A DNA stretch of 64,000 bases from Methylotenera sp. (GTDB lineage Bacteria > Pseudomonadota > Gammaproteobacteria > Burkholderiales > Methylophilaceae): assembly GCA_030693535.1 (NCBI GenBank), contig JAUYAL010000006.1:23120-87119 (forward strand), given 5' to 3'. The translations under genes were made by a program, and so were the position numbers. Positions 46,578 through 55,264 of this stretch are shown here, piece by piece. The stretch's first letter is position 1. Each line of letters begins with the position of its first letter. Below the pieces are notes generated by a model. That model had not been told where the DNA came from. It did not search any database and was given only the letters and a program-made list of their open reading frames with translations.

Positions 46578-47939
46578 GTGATTGATCGTGCGCAAAAAAA
46601 CAATGAAAATGTAGTCGCGCCTACGCTACGTGAAGCCATAGGCTATTGGTTCAAACTCGGTTTACTCAGTTTTGGCGGCCCAGCAGGGCAAATCGCGATG
46701 ATGCATCATGATTTAGTTGAGAAAAAACGCTGGATTTCTGACAAGCGATTTTTACATGCCTTAAATTACTGCATGATTTTACCGGGGCCGGAAGCACAGC
46801 AATTAGCCACCTACATTGGTTGGTTAATGCACCGCACTTGGGGTGGCGTGATTGCAGGAGGCTTGTTTGTGTTGCCGTCACTACTTATTTTAATCGCGTT
46901 AAGTTGGGGGTATATGCGCTTTGGTGACATACCTCAAGTAGCTGCCATGCTTTATGGCATCAAGCCTGCAGTGGTGGCCATTGTATTATTCGCCGCTTAT
47001 CGCATCGGATTGCGTGTGCTTAAAAACAAGATACTTTGGGGTATTGCGCTATTTGCTTTTGTGGCGATTAGCCTATTAGATTTTCCTTTCCCCTTGATTA
47101 TTTTAGCCGCGGGTTTAGTAGGCACTGTCGCACACTATTATTTCCCCCGACAATTTAATATAGTTAAAGCACATCAAAGCAGTGTTAGCCAGCATGGCAA
47201 GGCGGTGATTGATGACGATACGCCGTCACCGCCACATGCAAAATTTAGCATGAGAAAAATGTTGAAATGGTTAGGGGGCGGTATCGCCATTTGGTGCATG
47301 GCGATGGCGCTATTAACTTTGGTTTATGGTTGGCAAGCGGTGTTGACACAAATGGCCTGGTTTTTTACTAAAGCAGCCTTGCTCACCTTCGGTGGGGCAT
47401 ACGCGGTGCTACCTTATGTGTATCAAGGCGCTGTTGAGCATTATCACTGGCTTACTCCACATCAAATGATTGATGGTTTAGCACTGGGTGAAACAACACC
47501 AGGCCCATTGATTATGGTGGTGGCGTTTGTTGGTTTTGTCGGCGGATGGTCACAGGCAGTATTTGGCAGTGATAGCTTGTTTTTGTCAGGGGCTGTTGCG
47601 GCAATGCTGGTGACGTTTTTTACTTTTTTACCTTCGTTTTTATTTATTTTTATCGGTGCGCCATTGGTAGAAGCCACACAAAATAATCTTAAATTGTCTG
47701 CGCCTTTAACCGCGATTACCGCAACAGTGGTGGGGGTCATTGTGAGTTTGGCTCTATTTTTTGCGCAACATGTATTTCTACCAACGGCTACGCTTCATGG
47801 TATAGATTACTATGCTGTTTTATTAGCTGTATTAGCGTTATGGCTGTTAGTAAAATGGAATCTAAGCGTGATTAAGCTGGTGCTGGCTTGCGCAGCTTTA
47901 GGATTGCTACATTTTTATTGGTTGCCCGTAGTAAGTTAA
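46578..47939 (+). CDS. chrA: Chromate transporter ChrA (two-domain)
   Basis: A 453-residue inner-membrane protein of the long-chain CHR family. Each half begins with a conserved segment: GLLSFGGPAGQIAMMHHDLV near residue 28 and KAALLTFGGAYAVLPYVYQG near residue 262. MILPGPEAQQLATYIGWLMH and LGETTPGPLIMVVAFVGFVG are the paired P-G-P motifs. It should export chromate, probably by proton-linked transport. The start is GTG at 46578 with AAGG upstream. Tail-to-tail with recR, 33 bp apart. Confidence 0.93.
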   Translation: MIDRAQKNNENVVAPTLREAIGYWFKLGLLSFGGPAGQIAMMHHDLVEKKRWISDKRFLHALNYCMILPGPEAQQLATYIGWLMHRTWGGVIAGGLFVLPSLLILIALSWGYMRFGDIPQVAAMLYGIKPAVVAIVLFAAYRIGLRVLKNKILWGIALFAFVAISLLDFPFPLIILAAGLVGTVAHYYFPRQFNIVKAHQSSVSQHGKAVIDDDTPSPPHAKFSMRKMLKWLGGGIAIWCMAMALLTLVYGWQAVLTQMAWFFTKAALLTFGGAYAVLPYVYQGAVEHYHWLTPHQMIDGLALGETTPGPLIMVVAFVGFVGGWSQAVFGSDSLFLSGAVAAMLVTFFTFLPSFLFIFIGAPLVEATQNNLKLSAPLTAITATVVGVIVSLALFFAQHVFLPTATLHGIDYYAVLLAVLALWLLVKWNLSVIKLVLACAALGLLHFYWLPVVS

Positions 47940-47958
47940 CAAATAGTAAGTTAACAAA
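47929..47958. repeat. 15-bp tandem duplication across the chrA stop
   Basis: TAGTAAGTTAACAAA occurs twice in a row (47929-47943 and 47944-47958). The first copy includes the chrA stop codon. It looks like simple slippage. Confidence 0.8.
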
Positions 47959-47972
47959 GCAAAAGCACAAAT

Positions 47973-48569
47973 CTAAACGCTTCTGCGTTCTAGCATGGCT
48001 TGCGCTAATGTGCCACTATCAACATATTCAATTTCACCACCCATTGGCATACCGCGCGCAATGCGGCTAGTTTTAATGCCACGCGCACGTAGCAGTTCGC
48101 TGATGTAATGTGCTGTTGCATCGCCTTCAACCGTGTAATTGGTGGCAAGTATCACTTCTTGCACTATGCCATCTTGCGCACGTTTAATGAGTCTATCCAA
48201 GTGAATTTCCTTTGGACCGATACCATCTAAAGGCGATAGCCTGCCCATTAGTACAAAATACATGCCAGTATAGGCGCGCGTATTTTCCAGCATCATAAGG
48301 TCGGTCGGCATTTCTACTACACACAACACACTGTTATCTCGAAGCGCGGATTCACATAAAGGGCAAACGGGTTGCTCGCTAAAAGTGTTGCAAAGTTTAC
48401 AGTGTCCGACTACTTGTAAGGCGTTATCCAGCGCCAAAGCCAAACTGTTGGCGCCTTTTCTATCACGCTGCAACAAGTAATAAGCCATGCGTTGGGCAGA
48501 TTTTGGTCCCACGCCAGGTAAACAGCGTAAACCATCAATGAGCTGTTCAAGGGCTGGCGGGTTTTTCAT
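47973..48569 (-). CDS. recR: Recombination mediator RecR
   Basis: RecR loads RecA on SSB-coated gaps with RecF and RecO. The 198-residue protein begins [20 protein letters not shown], has helix-hairpin-helix [19 protein letters not shown], the zinc site [16 protein letters not shown], and a Toprim domain with [20 protein letters not shown] and [18 protein letters not shown]. Third gene of dnaX-ybaB-recR. Confidence 0.97.
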   Translation of the reverse strand: MKNPPALEQLIDGLRCLPGVGPKSAQRMAYYLLQRDRKGANSLALALDNALQVVGHCKLCNTFSEQPVCPLCESALRDNSVLCVVEMPTDLMMLENTRAYTGMYFVLMGRLSPLDGIGPKEIHLDRLIKRAQDGIVQEVILATNYTVEGDATAHYISELLRARGIKTSRIARGMPMGGEIEYVDSGTLAQAMLERRSV

Positions 48570-48590
48570 AGTAAATAAAGTAGGGTTGAA

Positions 48591-48899
48591 TTAAAACGGC
48601 AACTTCATGCCGGCTGGCATAAAGCTGGATAAACGTGCTGAAGAAGTTGCTTCAACTTTTGCCGTGGCATCTTTGAGTGCGATGACTAACAAATCTTCCA
48701 ATGTTTCTTTATCATCCATCACGCTTTCATCCAGAGTGACGCGCTTTACTTCGTTTTTACACGTCATTTGTACTTTAACTAAGCCATTGGCAGCAACGCC
48801 CTCAACTTCAATATTGGCAAGTTCTGCTTGTACTTTTTGCATGTTAGCTTGCATTTGCTGGGCTTGCTTCATCATATTGCCCATGCCACCTTTCATCAT
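48591..48899 (-). CDS. ybaB: Nucleoid-associated protein, YbaB/EbfC family
   Basis: The 102-residue product starts MMKGGMGNMMKQAQQMQANM, with VQAELANIEVEGVAANGLVK and VTLDESVMDDKETLEDLLVI, typical of YbaB, a small dimeric DNA-binding protein. It lies 11 bp after dnaX and 21 bp before recR. Confidence 0.96.
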   Translation of the reverse strand: MMKGGMGNMMKQAQQMQANMQKVQAELANIEVEGVAANGLVKVQMTCKNEVKRVTLDESVMDDKETLEDLLVIALKDATAKVEATSSARLSSFMPAGMKLPF

Positions 48900-48910
48900 T
48901 TTACTGCTCC

Positions 48911-50584
48911 TTAGTTACTAATAGGTTTAATTGAATTTGGAATAATCGTCGCGCCAAACTCGTTAATCAAGGCTTGAACAAAGCCATCTTCTTCAATCGC
49001 GCTTTCTGCGCTGGCTTGAGCGACGGCTTTTTCTTGAGAAATTTGTTTGGCAGGCGTGTTGCCAGTGCCACCAATACTGAATTGCAGTTTAATTTTTTTA
49101 TCAAAATATTGCGCAATGGCACTCCCCAATTTTTCTTGATAATTGGGCGACAACAAATGTTTTTGTGCCTCTGGCACGCTGAGCGAAATACTATGCTCAT
49201 CATAAGCGATCAGTTCGCAATGTTTAGCTAACTCTCTGGCAAGCCCTAGTTTTAATTCATCCACCAGGCTGCGCCAGTTGCCATTAAAGCTGCTACCAGT
49301 TGGTGTGGTAGCAGCTTCACTTGATGTTTGTGGGTTGGTAGTGGCTGAATTAACGTTTGTTTGTTGGCTAAGTGTTTCAGCTGGCGCTGATTTGGCTACA
49401 AATGGCGCGGCTACCGACTCAGCTTGACTGATTGCTGGTGCAGGGCGCGCTAATTTGTTTGGCTGCTCAGTTTTTTTTGGGCTAACGCTAGAGCTGCCAT
49501 CGTTAGGTGTAAACGCCAGCATGCGCAATAAGCTCATGGTGAATCCAGCAAACTCATCAGGCGCCAGACCAATATCACGGCGTCCTAACAAGGCTATTTG
49601 ATAATAAAGTTGCAGTGTTTCTGCGGGTAATTTTTGTGCTAAAGCCAGTAATGTCTCGCGCTCGGGTAGGTCATCTGCAATACTTTCAGGCACTGTTTGT
49701 GCCACAGCAATTTGATGCAACAATTGCGCAAAATCATTGAGTGCCGCTTCAAATGAAATGCTGCGTTCTTCCATGGCTTTGGCTTGGTTGATCAAGCTGC
49801 TGCCATCATTCGCCAGCAATGCCTCTAACAGCTGATATAAATAGCTTTGATCAATTGCACCCAGCATGGCACGAACTTCAGCTTCATTCACGGTTTGACC
49901 GCCGTAAGCAATGGCTTGATCAGTGAGTGAGAGAGCGTCGCGCATACTGCCTGCCGCAGCACGTGAAATTAAATGTAGTGCCGTTGCTTCAAACGGAATG
50001 TTTTCTTGAACAAGAATGTTTTGTAGATGACCCGTGATAGACGTACCAGCCATTTGACGCAAATTAAACTGCAAACAGCGCGATAACACCGTGACAGGTA
50101 CTTTTTGCGGGTCTGTGGTAGCGAGGATGAATTTAACGTGTGCGGGAGGTTCTTCCAGCGTTTTTAACATCGCGTTAAAGGCACTTTTAGACAGCATGTG
50201 CACTTCATCGATAATATAGACTTTAAAGCGTCCGGCAGTTGGTGCGTATTGTGCGTTATCCAGTAAATCGCGCATGGCATCTACTTGCGTGTTGCTTGCG
50301 GCATCTACCTCGATTAAATCAATATAACGACCTTTATCAATTTCGGTACAGGCGTTGCAAATACCGCACGGCTTGGCGGTGATGCCAGTTTCACAATTGA
50401 GTGACTTAGCCAGAATGCGCGCGAGGGTTGTTTTGCCTACGCCACGCGTGCCAGTAAATAAATAAGCATGATGTAAACGATTTTGTTCGAGCGCGTTAGT
50501 TAGCGCACGGACTACATGGTCTTGGCCGACGAGGGTTTCAAACGATTTTGGGCGCCATTTACGCGCGAGAACTTGATATGACAT
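48911..50584 (-). CDS. dnaX: DNA polymerase III subunit tau (and probably gamma)
   Basis: DnaX is the clamp-loader ATPase. The 557-residue tau has the P-loop YLFTGTRGVGKTTLARILAK (about 42-60), the zinc site CGICNAC near residue 73, Walker B IIDEVHMLSKSAFNAMLKTL, and SRC sensor LSRCLQFNLRQ. Domains I-III end near residue 365, followed by a Ser/Pro/Ala/Thr linker and the C-terminal tau part. An A8 run at codons 369-372 would give a shorter gamma product by -1 slippage (see separate entry). First gene of dnaX-ybaB-recR, behind the SRP RNA gene. Confidence 0.97.
   Translation of the reverse strand: MSYQVLARKWRPKSFETLVGQDHVVRALTNALEQNRLHHAYLFTGTRGVGKTTLARILAKSLNCETGITAKPCGICNACTEIDKGRYIDLIEVDAASNTQVDAMRDLLDNAQYAPTAGRFKVYIIDEVHMLSKSAFNAMLKTLEEPPAHVKFILATTDPQKVPVTVLSRCLQFNLRQMAGTSITGHLQNILVQENIPFEATALHLISRAAAGSMRDALSLTDQAIAYGGQTVNEAEVRAMLGAIDQSYLYQLLEALLANDGSSLINQAKAMEERSISFEAALNDFAQLLHQIAVAQTVPESIADDLPERETLLALAQKLPAETLQLYYQIALLGRRDIGLAPDEFAGFTMSLLRMLAFTPNDGSSSVSPKKTEQPNKLARPAPAISQAESVAAPFVAKSAPAETLSQQTNVNSATTNPQTSSEAATTPTGSSFNGNWRSLVDELKLGLARELAKHCELIAYDEHSISLSVPEAQKHLLSPNYQEKLGSAIAQYFDKKIKLQFSIGGTGNTPAKQISQEKAVAQASAESAIEEDGFVQALINEFGATIIPNSIKPISN
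49471..49478 (-). promoter_or_regulatory. A8 slippery run in dnaX, candidate -1 frameshift site for gamma
   Basis: On the coding strand CCC is followed by eight A and CTGA. Zero frame reads P-K-K-T-E; a -1 slip on A-AAA-AAA reads P-K-K-N then TGA. The product would end at residue 372, just after domain III, where gamma ends in bacteria that make it. Transcriptional slippage would work too. Confidence 0.6.
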
Positions 50585-50691
50585 AGGCTAAACTGTAGCT
50601 GAAAATTGTCTTTTCGTCTTGATGTATTTAACGCACATTTGGGGGTTCTTTAACTTCCATGTTATTTTTTAGAACGTTAAAGTGAAGAAGA

Positions 50692-50785
50692 GGCGAGCCT
50701 TGACCCCGGCACTTGCTTAATAGTTGTGGCTGCTTGCTTCCGCACCTGACCAGATTGGCTACTTCACAATGCGGGGAGGCCCGCC
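50692..50785 (-). ncRNA. ffs: Signal recognition particle RNA (4.5S, small bacterial type)
   Basis: On the minus strand the core GGTCAGGTGCGGAAGCAAGC with AGCCA is followed by GTGCCGGGGT, the conserved asymmetric-loop and tetraloop region of domain IV. The 5' end GGCGGGCC pairs with the 3' end GGCTCGCC (one G-U). Length about 94 nt. It lies upstream of dnaX in the same direction, a frequent location in proteobacteria. Ends are set by the closing helix and could extend a few bases. Confidence 0.92.
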
Positions 50786-50847
50786 AAATGCAATTTTACA
50801 ATACTTTGCTGGTTTCACGCTAATGCATTCGCGGATTTTTTATGTTT

Positions 50848-51040
50848 TATCAGTTAGCACGTAGCCGTTCAATGCGGCGTTTGTTGTTGCTCAATATATT
50901 GCCGAATAATCGCAATCGATGCGCTGCCACAACTCCCTGCGAAATGGCTAGGTGACCACAACGCGCCACCCTATAGTTTCTTAGCAAAACTAGGATAATT
51001 CTTTTTGCGTATCGTGCGGCTGGGCACGCCTTTTAGGCAA
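50848..51040 (-). pseudogene. Decayed IS200 tnpA relic (3' portion)
   Basis: This stretch is clearly similar to the 3' half of tnpA and the left end of the element at 42091: shared blocks include GCCGTTCAATG, GTTGTTGCTCAATATATT and CCGAATAATCGCAATCG. It lacks the two end hairpins (about 45 bp deleted after TAGCACGTA), carries an in-frame TAG where the first copy has Trp, and loses similarity after about 51040. It is a dead fragment of an older insertion. The remainder up to 51203 shows nothing else recognisable. Confidence 0.8.
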
Positions 51041-51203
51041 CGTTTTCAATAGGCCGCTACTGCAAGGGTACGTTATGTTAGCAGGATTTGAGTGATACCA
51101 AACATATCCTTGATTTAAGTCAAAAAAAGGTCTTTTTTTCCGATATTATTGATTGTAAAAATGTAAAATAACAAGGTCAGTCATCATTTTTAAAAGGTTT
51201 AAT

Positions 51204-51416
51204 ATGTTTCCAGAATATCGCGATTTAATCACGCAACTCAAGCACGTAGATTTACACTTCACGCATTTATTTGATCGTCATAATGCCCTTGATCAAAAAA
51301 TTAAAAACATGGAGGCGCATATTGAAGTGGGTACGCATGATGAAATTGAAGCGCTAAAGAAAGAAAAACTTCATCTTAAAGATGAGATATATGCAGTTTT
51401 GGTTAAAGCTAGCTAG
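51204..51416 (+). CDS. DUF465 (YdcH-like) small coiled-coil protein
   Basis: The 70-residue product MFPEYRDLITQLKHVDLHFT continues with FDRHNALDQKIKNMEAH and ALKKEKLHLKDEIYAVL. This is the antiparallel helical hairpin of the DUF465/YdcH family; function unknown. AAAAGG precedes the ATG. It stands alone between an IS relic and the convergent kinase gene. Confidence 0.88.
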   Translation: MFPEYRDLITQLKHVDLHFTHLFDRHNALDQKIKNMEAHIEVGTHDEIEALKKEKLHLKDEIYAVLVKAS

Positions 51417-51424
51417 TGCCAACC

Positions 51425-51455
51425 TAGGTTAATCCAATCAGTTTGGGTTAACCTA
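51425..51455. repeat. Hairpin behind the DUF465 gene
   Basis: TAGGTTAA (51425-51432) pairs with TTAACCTA (51448-51455), with an inner CCAA/TTGG helix. No T-run follows, so it is a weak terminator candidate between two convergent genes. Confidence 0.5.
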
Positions 51456-51503
51456 TTATGCAGTTTTGCCCGCGACTATGTCGTTGAATGACATGCCTAT
51501 TAT

Positions 51504-54500
51504 TTACTGCCATTGGTAGTGATTGATTTCTGTGGTTAGCTCCGTTAAGGATAGCTCCAATTCCGCCACGGCTGGGTTTAGGTCGATATTCTCCAAATTG
51601 GATTCGATATAGGCTAAAACATGCATTGCTTTTTCAGCCGCAAACACCCCTACCATGCCTTTAATGGCGTGCGCGCTGTGAAGTATTAAATTAAAATCAT
51701 GTGATGCTATGCCGGCTTTAATTGTCTGCAATTGCGGAGGCATATCTTGTTTAAATATCCGTACGATTTCGTCGAACAGTTCACGATTGTCATCCATGGT
51801 TTGTCTTGCTTTATTAAAGTCGGCAATTGGAAGTTGTGTTACAAACGTATTGCGTAAGGATGTACCGCTTGTTTCGTGATTAATGTTGGGTACAAGGCCA
51901 CCTAGCTCTCCCCATAATGCCTCGGTATTGATCGGTTTGGATACATAACCATCCATGCCATGGCTTAGGCATTCTTCACGCACACCGTGCATGGCGTGTG
52001 CGGTCATCGCGATAATGGGCGTGTAATGTCGAGTTGATTTTTCTTGCTCACGAATCAGCTCGGTTGCTTCAAAACCGCCCATTACGGGCATATCAACATC
52101 CATTAAAATAGCATCAAAGTTACCCTCATTCCAATGGCTAATCGCTTCAACTCCGTTATTGGCGATAGTAATACTGTGCCCTAATTTTTCTAATATACGG
52201 ATTGCCAGCGTTTGGTTTACTGCATTATCTTCGGCTAGCAGTAAGTGAAGCTTGCGTTTTGATTCGCGTAAGGTGTGACGTGTCACTAGCAGCGGCTCAT
52301 CTTGTGGTATTACGCTAGGTGATTGCATCGCCAAAGCCGACATGATGGCATCAAATAAATCAGTCTGTGAAACGGGCTTCATTAAATAGCTGGCAATGCC
52401 TAGTTCGCGGCATTTAGCGGCCTCCCCGCGTTGGCCTACGGAGGTTAGCATCATGACCGTTGCAGGAGGAGCGTAATCAGGGTGTTGTTTCATCTGCTCA
52501 GCCAATTCAAAGCCATTCATGTTTGGCATTTGCACATCCAAAATGGCAAGTGCGTATGGTTTATTTATTTGTAATGCCTGTTGCAGTACAAGTAAGGCTT
52601 CTGCACCGCTCGCTACTATCGTCGGTAGCATTCCCCAACCGAGTAGCATTTCTTGCAATATTTTTTGGTTGGTGGTGTTGTCATCAACGACCAGTACTGG
52701 TAAACCATGAATTTGTTCAGCGTGCTGTTGGTTTGTAATGACCTCGCTTGAAATGACAGGAGCATCTATGGTGAAAAAGAACGTTGATCCTTCGCCCACT
52801 TTGCTTTTTAAGTCAAGCTTACCGCCCATCAAGTTGATAATTTTTGTAGAGATCGTTAGCCCGAGACCAGTGCCGCCATATTTGCGAGTGGTTGAAGTGT
52901 CGGCTTGTGAGAATGACTCAAAAATTGATTGGAATTTCTCTTCAGGAATGCCAATTCCAGAATCATGTACGCTAAATTTTAACTTGGCGTTACCCGTGAG
53001 CGCACCCTCTATTTTTATGACAGAAATTTCTATTTCACCTATTTGTGTAAACTTAATCGCGTTACCCACTAAGTTTAAAACGACCTGACGGAGGCGGCCA
53101 GGGTCACCAATAATACGGTCTGGTACATCGGGTGCGATATAAAGCAATAACTCCAAGTTTTTCTGATGCGCACGTGGCGCGAGTGATTTTATGGTATCGC
53201 GCAACATTTGTCCGAGTGAAAAATAGATCATATTGATCTCCATTTTTCCTGATTCGATTTTAGAAAAATCCAAAATATCATTAATGATACTAAGCAAAGC
53301 TTCAGCAGATGACTTCACGATATTGATGTATTCACGTTGATCAGCATTCAGGTCTGTATCTAGCACCAGGTCTGTCATGCCAACAATCCCGTTCATTGGT
53401 GTACGGATTTCATGGCTCATATTTGCCAAAAAGTCACCTTTGATTTTATTGGCACGTTCCGCCATTTCTTTGGCTTGTAAAAGTGCTGCATCGGCGGCCT
53501 TGCGGGAGGAAATATCCTGAAAAGCACTTACCGTATTAATGATGGCACCATCCGCATTGTAAATGGCACGCGACAAAACAGTTACCGGAAGTATTGAACC
53601 ATCTTTACGGATAAATACCTGGTCATCCATTTGCGCTTTGCCGTGTTTAATCACTTGGTTCATAATCGGGCAATCATGCGCAGCGATCACTTCACCCAAT
53701 GCAGAATGCGTATGGATGATGTCATGCAATGGTAAGCCCACCAGATCTTCGCGCTTCCAGCCTAGTAGTTTTTCACCTTCCGAGTTAATGTAGATACACC
53801 TCCCCTCAGCGTCTTGTACGTACAGACCCTCGCCAAGGGTTTCAGTTACACTTTCATAGAATGCACGTTGCGCTAATAGCTGGTCACCCAAGCTTTTGCT
53901 AGCAGTGATGTCGGAGCGAATGGACACATAACGCAATGGCTTGCCTTCATCGTCCATAAACGGAACGATTGTAGAATCTACCCAATAATGTGAGCCATCT
54001 TTTTTGCGGTTTCTGACTTCTCCATGCCAAACCTTGCCGCGGCTAATCGTTGCCCACATGCCTTTAAAAAACGCCTGGGGGTGGTAGCCAGAGTTTAAGA
54101 TACGATGATCTTTGCCTAGCAGCTCTTCACGGCTGTATTGACTTATTTCACTAAATTTGTCATTGGTGTAAAAAATTTTACCCGAGCTATCTGAAATGCT
54201 GACAATATCATGCTGGTCCAAGGAAAATTTTAGAAACTCTAAATCACGTACAGAATCACTCAGTTTGTTACGCGTTGCTTTTAAGCGTGTAAATACCCAA
54301 GCCAAATAAGCGAGAATAAAGGCAGAAAATATAGCCATTGCCAGCTTGTGATTGGCGGCTTCCTGCTGCCTTTCTGCAAATAGCTGGCTGTAAATTTGAT
54401 GGAGTTTATCGGCTTGAAAGCTAGTGGTTGATTGTGTAATTTTATGCACTAATGCATCGACTTCAGTTTTATGCAATACGATAATCGCGGCATGTTTATT

Positions 54501-55118
54501 CAAGCTTTCGAGTGCTTTGTCGCCATCTTCAGCAGATAACTGCAATATGGTGAGTATTTGTTGAATACGATTTTTAAGATCAGCTGTTGCGTTGTAATCA
54601 TATAATAGTACGTTATCGCGCAGCTCATGGATAAGTTGCGCACGCTCTGATTGAGGCGCATGGGTATCTAACTGCAATTTGGATGCAATAAAAAAGTATT
54701 GTAATGAGTTACGTAGTACCGCATTGTGCGATTTAAAATTTTCTATCAGTTCATATTTTTTCTTAAAAAGTTCTCGATACTGTTGAAATGCCTGCTGAAT
54801 TTCTGAGATGCCTTTGCCAAAGTAATCGGCTTTTTCTTGAGCCATAGTATTCAGCAAAAAATCAACCTGTTGCTGTGATGAAATCATTGGATCGTAATTT
54901 TTAAGTTGACCATAACGCGCCTGTAACACGAACTGGTCAAGACGTGCATCTTGTTTCTGTAGTTGTTCAAAGTTTTGAATGGTACGTAGATGTAGCGGGG
55001 TATCTATTTGGACTGATTGGAAATACAGCCAACTCAGCAACAAAAGCCCAATGAGCCATAGTGAGTTTATGAAAGGGAAGTTTTTGAAGCGTACACTTTT
55101 ATTCATCAAAGGCTTCAT
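51504..55118 (-). CDS. Hybrid sensor histidine kinase: periplasmic helical sensor, PAS-PAS, HisKA, HATPase, two receivers, Hpt
   Basis: A 1204-residue membrane kinase. Order: membrane helix 20-33, an all-helical extracytoplasmic region to about 255 (DAHL-like), second helix 258-277, PAS near 295-405 and 415-540, HisKA with phospho-His569 (NMSHEIRTPMNGIVGMTDLV), HATPase with Asn686 and GTGLGLTIS, receiver 1 (Asp861, AILDVQMPNMNG), receiver 2 (Asp1007, LMDVDMPVMGG), and Hpt with His1150 (HAIKG). It resembles BarA/EvgS-style phosphorelays. The ligand is unknown. It is coupled by ATGA overlap to the 49-residue protein and lies downstream of the HD-GYP regulator. Confidence 0.93.
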   Translation of the reverse strand: MKPLMNKSVRFKNFPFINSLWLIGLLLLSWLYFQSVQIDTPLHLRTIQNFEQLQKQDARLDQFVLQARYGQLKNYDPMISSQQQVDFLLNTMAQEKADYFGKGISEIQQAFQQYRELFKKKYELIENFKSHNAVLRNSLQYFFIASKLQLDTHAPQSERAQLIHELRDNVLLYDYNATADLKNRIQQILTILQLSAEDGDKALESLNKHAAIIVLHKTEVDALVHKITQSTTSFQADKLHQIYSQLFAERQQEAANHKLAMAIFSAFILAYLAWVFTRLKATRNKLSDSVRDLEFLKFSLDQHDIVSISDSSGKIFYTNDKFSEISQYSREELLGKDHRILNSGYHPQAFFKGMWATISRGKVWHGEVRNRKKDGSHYWVDSTIVPFMDDEGKPLRYVSIRSDITASKSLGDQLLAQRAFYESVTETLGEGLYVQDAEGRCIYINSEGEKLLGWKREDLVGLPLHDIIHTHSALGEVIAAHDCPIMNQVIKHGKAQMDDQVFIRKDGSILPVTVLSRAIYNADGAIINTVSAFQDISSRKAADAALLQAKEMAERANKIKGDFLANMSHEIRTPMNGIVGMTDLVLDTDLNADQREYINIVKSSAEALLSIINDILDFSKIESGKMEINMIYFSLGQMLRDTIKSLAPRAHQKNLELLLYIAPDVPDRIIGDPGRLRQVVLNLVGNAIKFTQIGEIEISVIKIEGALTGNAKLKFSVHDSGIGIPEEKFQSIFESFSQADTSTTRKYGGTGLGLTISTKIINLMGGKLDLKSKVGEGSTFFFTIDAPVISSEVITNQQHAEQIHGLPVLVVDDNTTNQKILQEMLLGWGMLPTIVASGAEALLVLQQALQINKPYALAILDVQMPNMNGFELAEQMKQHPDYAPPATVMMLTSVGQRGEAAKCRELGIASYLMKPVSQTDLFDAIMSALAMQSPSVIPQDEPLLVTRHTLRESKRKLHLLLAEDNAVNQTLAIRILEKLGHSITIANNGVEAISHWNEGNFDAILMDVDMPVMGGFEATELIREQEKSTRHYTPIIAMTAHAMHGVREECLSHGMDGYVSKPINTEALWGELGGLVPNINHETSGTSLRNTFVTQLPIADFNKARQTMDDNRELFDEIVRIFKQDMPPQLQTIKAGIASHDFNLILHSAHAIKGMVGVFAAEKAMHVLAYIESNLENIDLNPAVAELELSLTELTTEINHYQWQ

Positions 55119-55264
55119 AATGGTTTGCCCTGATATTTGCCTGTTAATTTAGGCTGCTTTAGTGAGAAATAAAGCACGATTAGCGCAACGGCAAGCACTG
55201 CGAGTAAGGCTAAGCCCAGTATTGGCAATTTAGCCGATGTCTGGGTTGAAAGTTTAGTGGTCAT
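55115..55264 (-). CDS. 49-residue membrane protein coupled to HD-GYP and kinase genes
   Basis: A short frame from ATG 55264 to TGA 55115. The product starts MTTKLSTQTSAKLPI, has one strong hydrophobic helix (LGLALLAVLAVALIVLYF, residues 16-33), and a basic tail ending TGKYQGKPL. The start overlaps the HD-GYP stop by 11 bp (ATGACCACTAA) and the stop overlaps the kinase start (ATGA). Both overlaps and the clean membrane helix argue for a real gene. I recognise no family; a regulator or membrane partner of the kinase is a guess. Confidence 0.72.
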   Translation of the reverse strand: MTTKLSTQTSAKLPILGLALLAVLAVALIVLYFSLKQPKLTGKYQGKPL

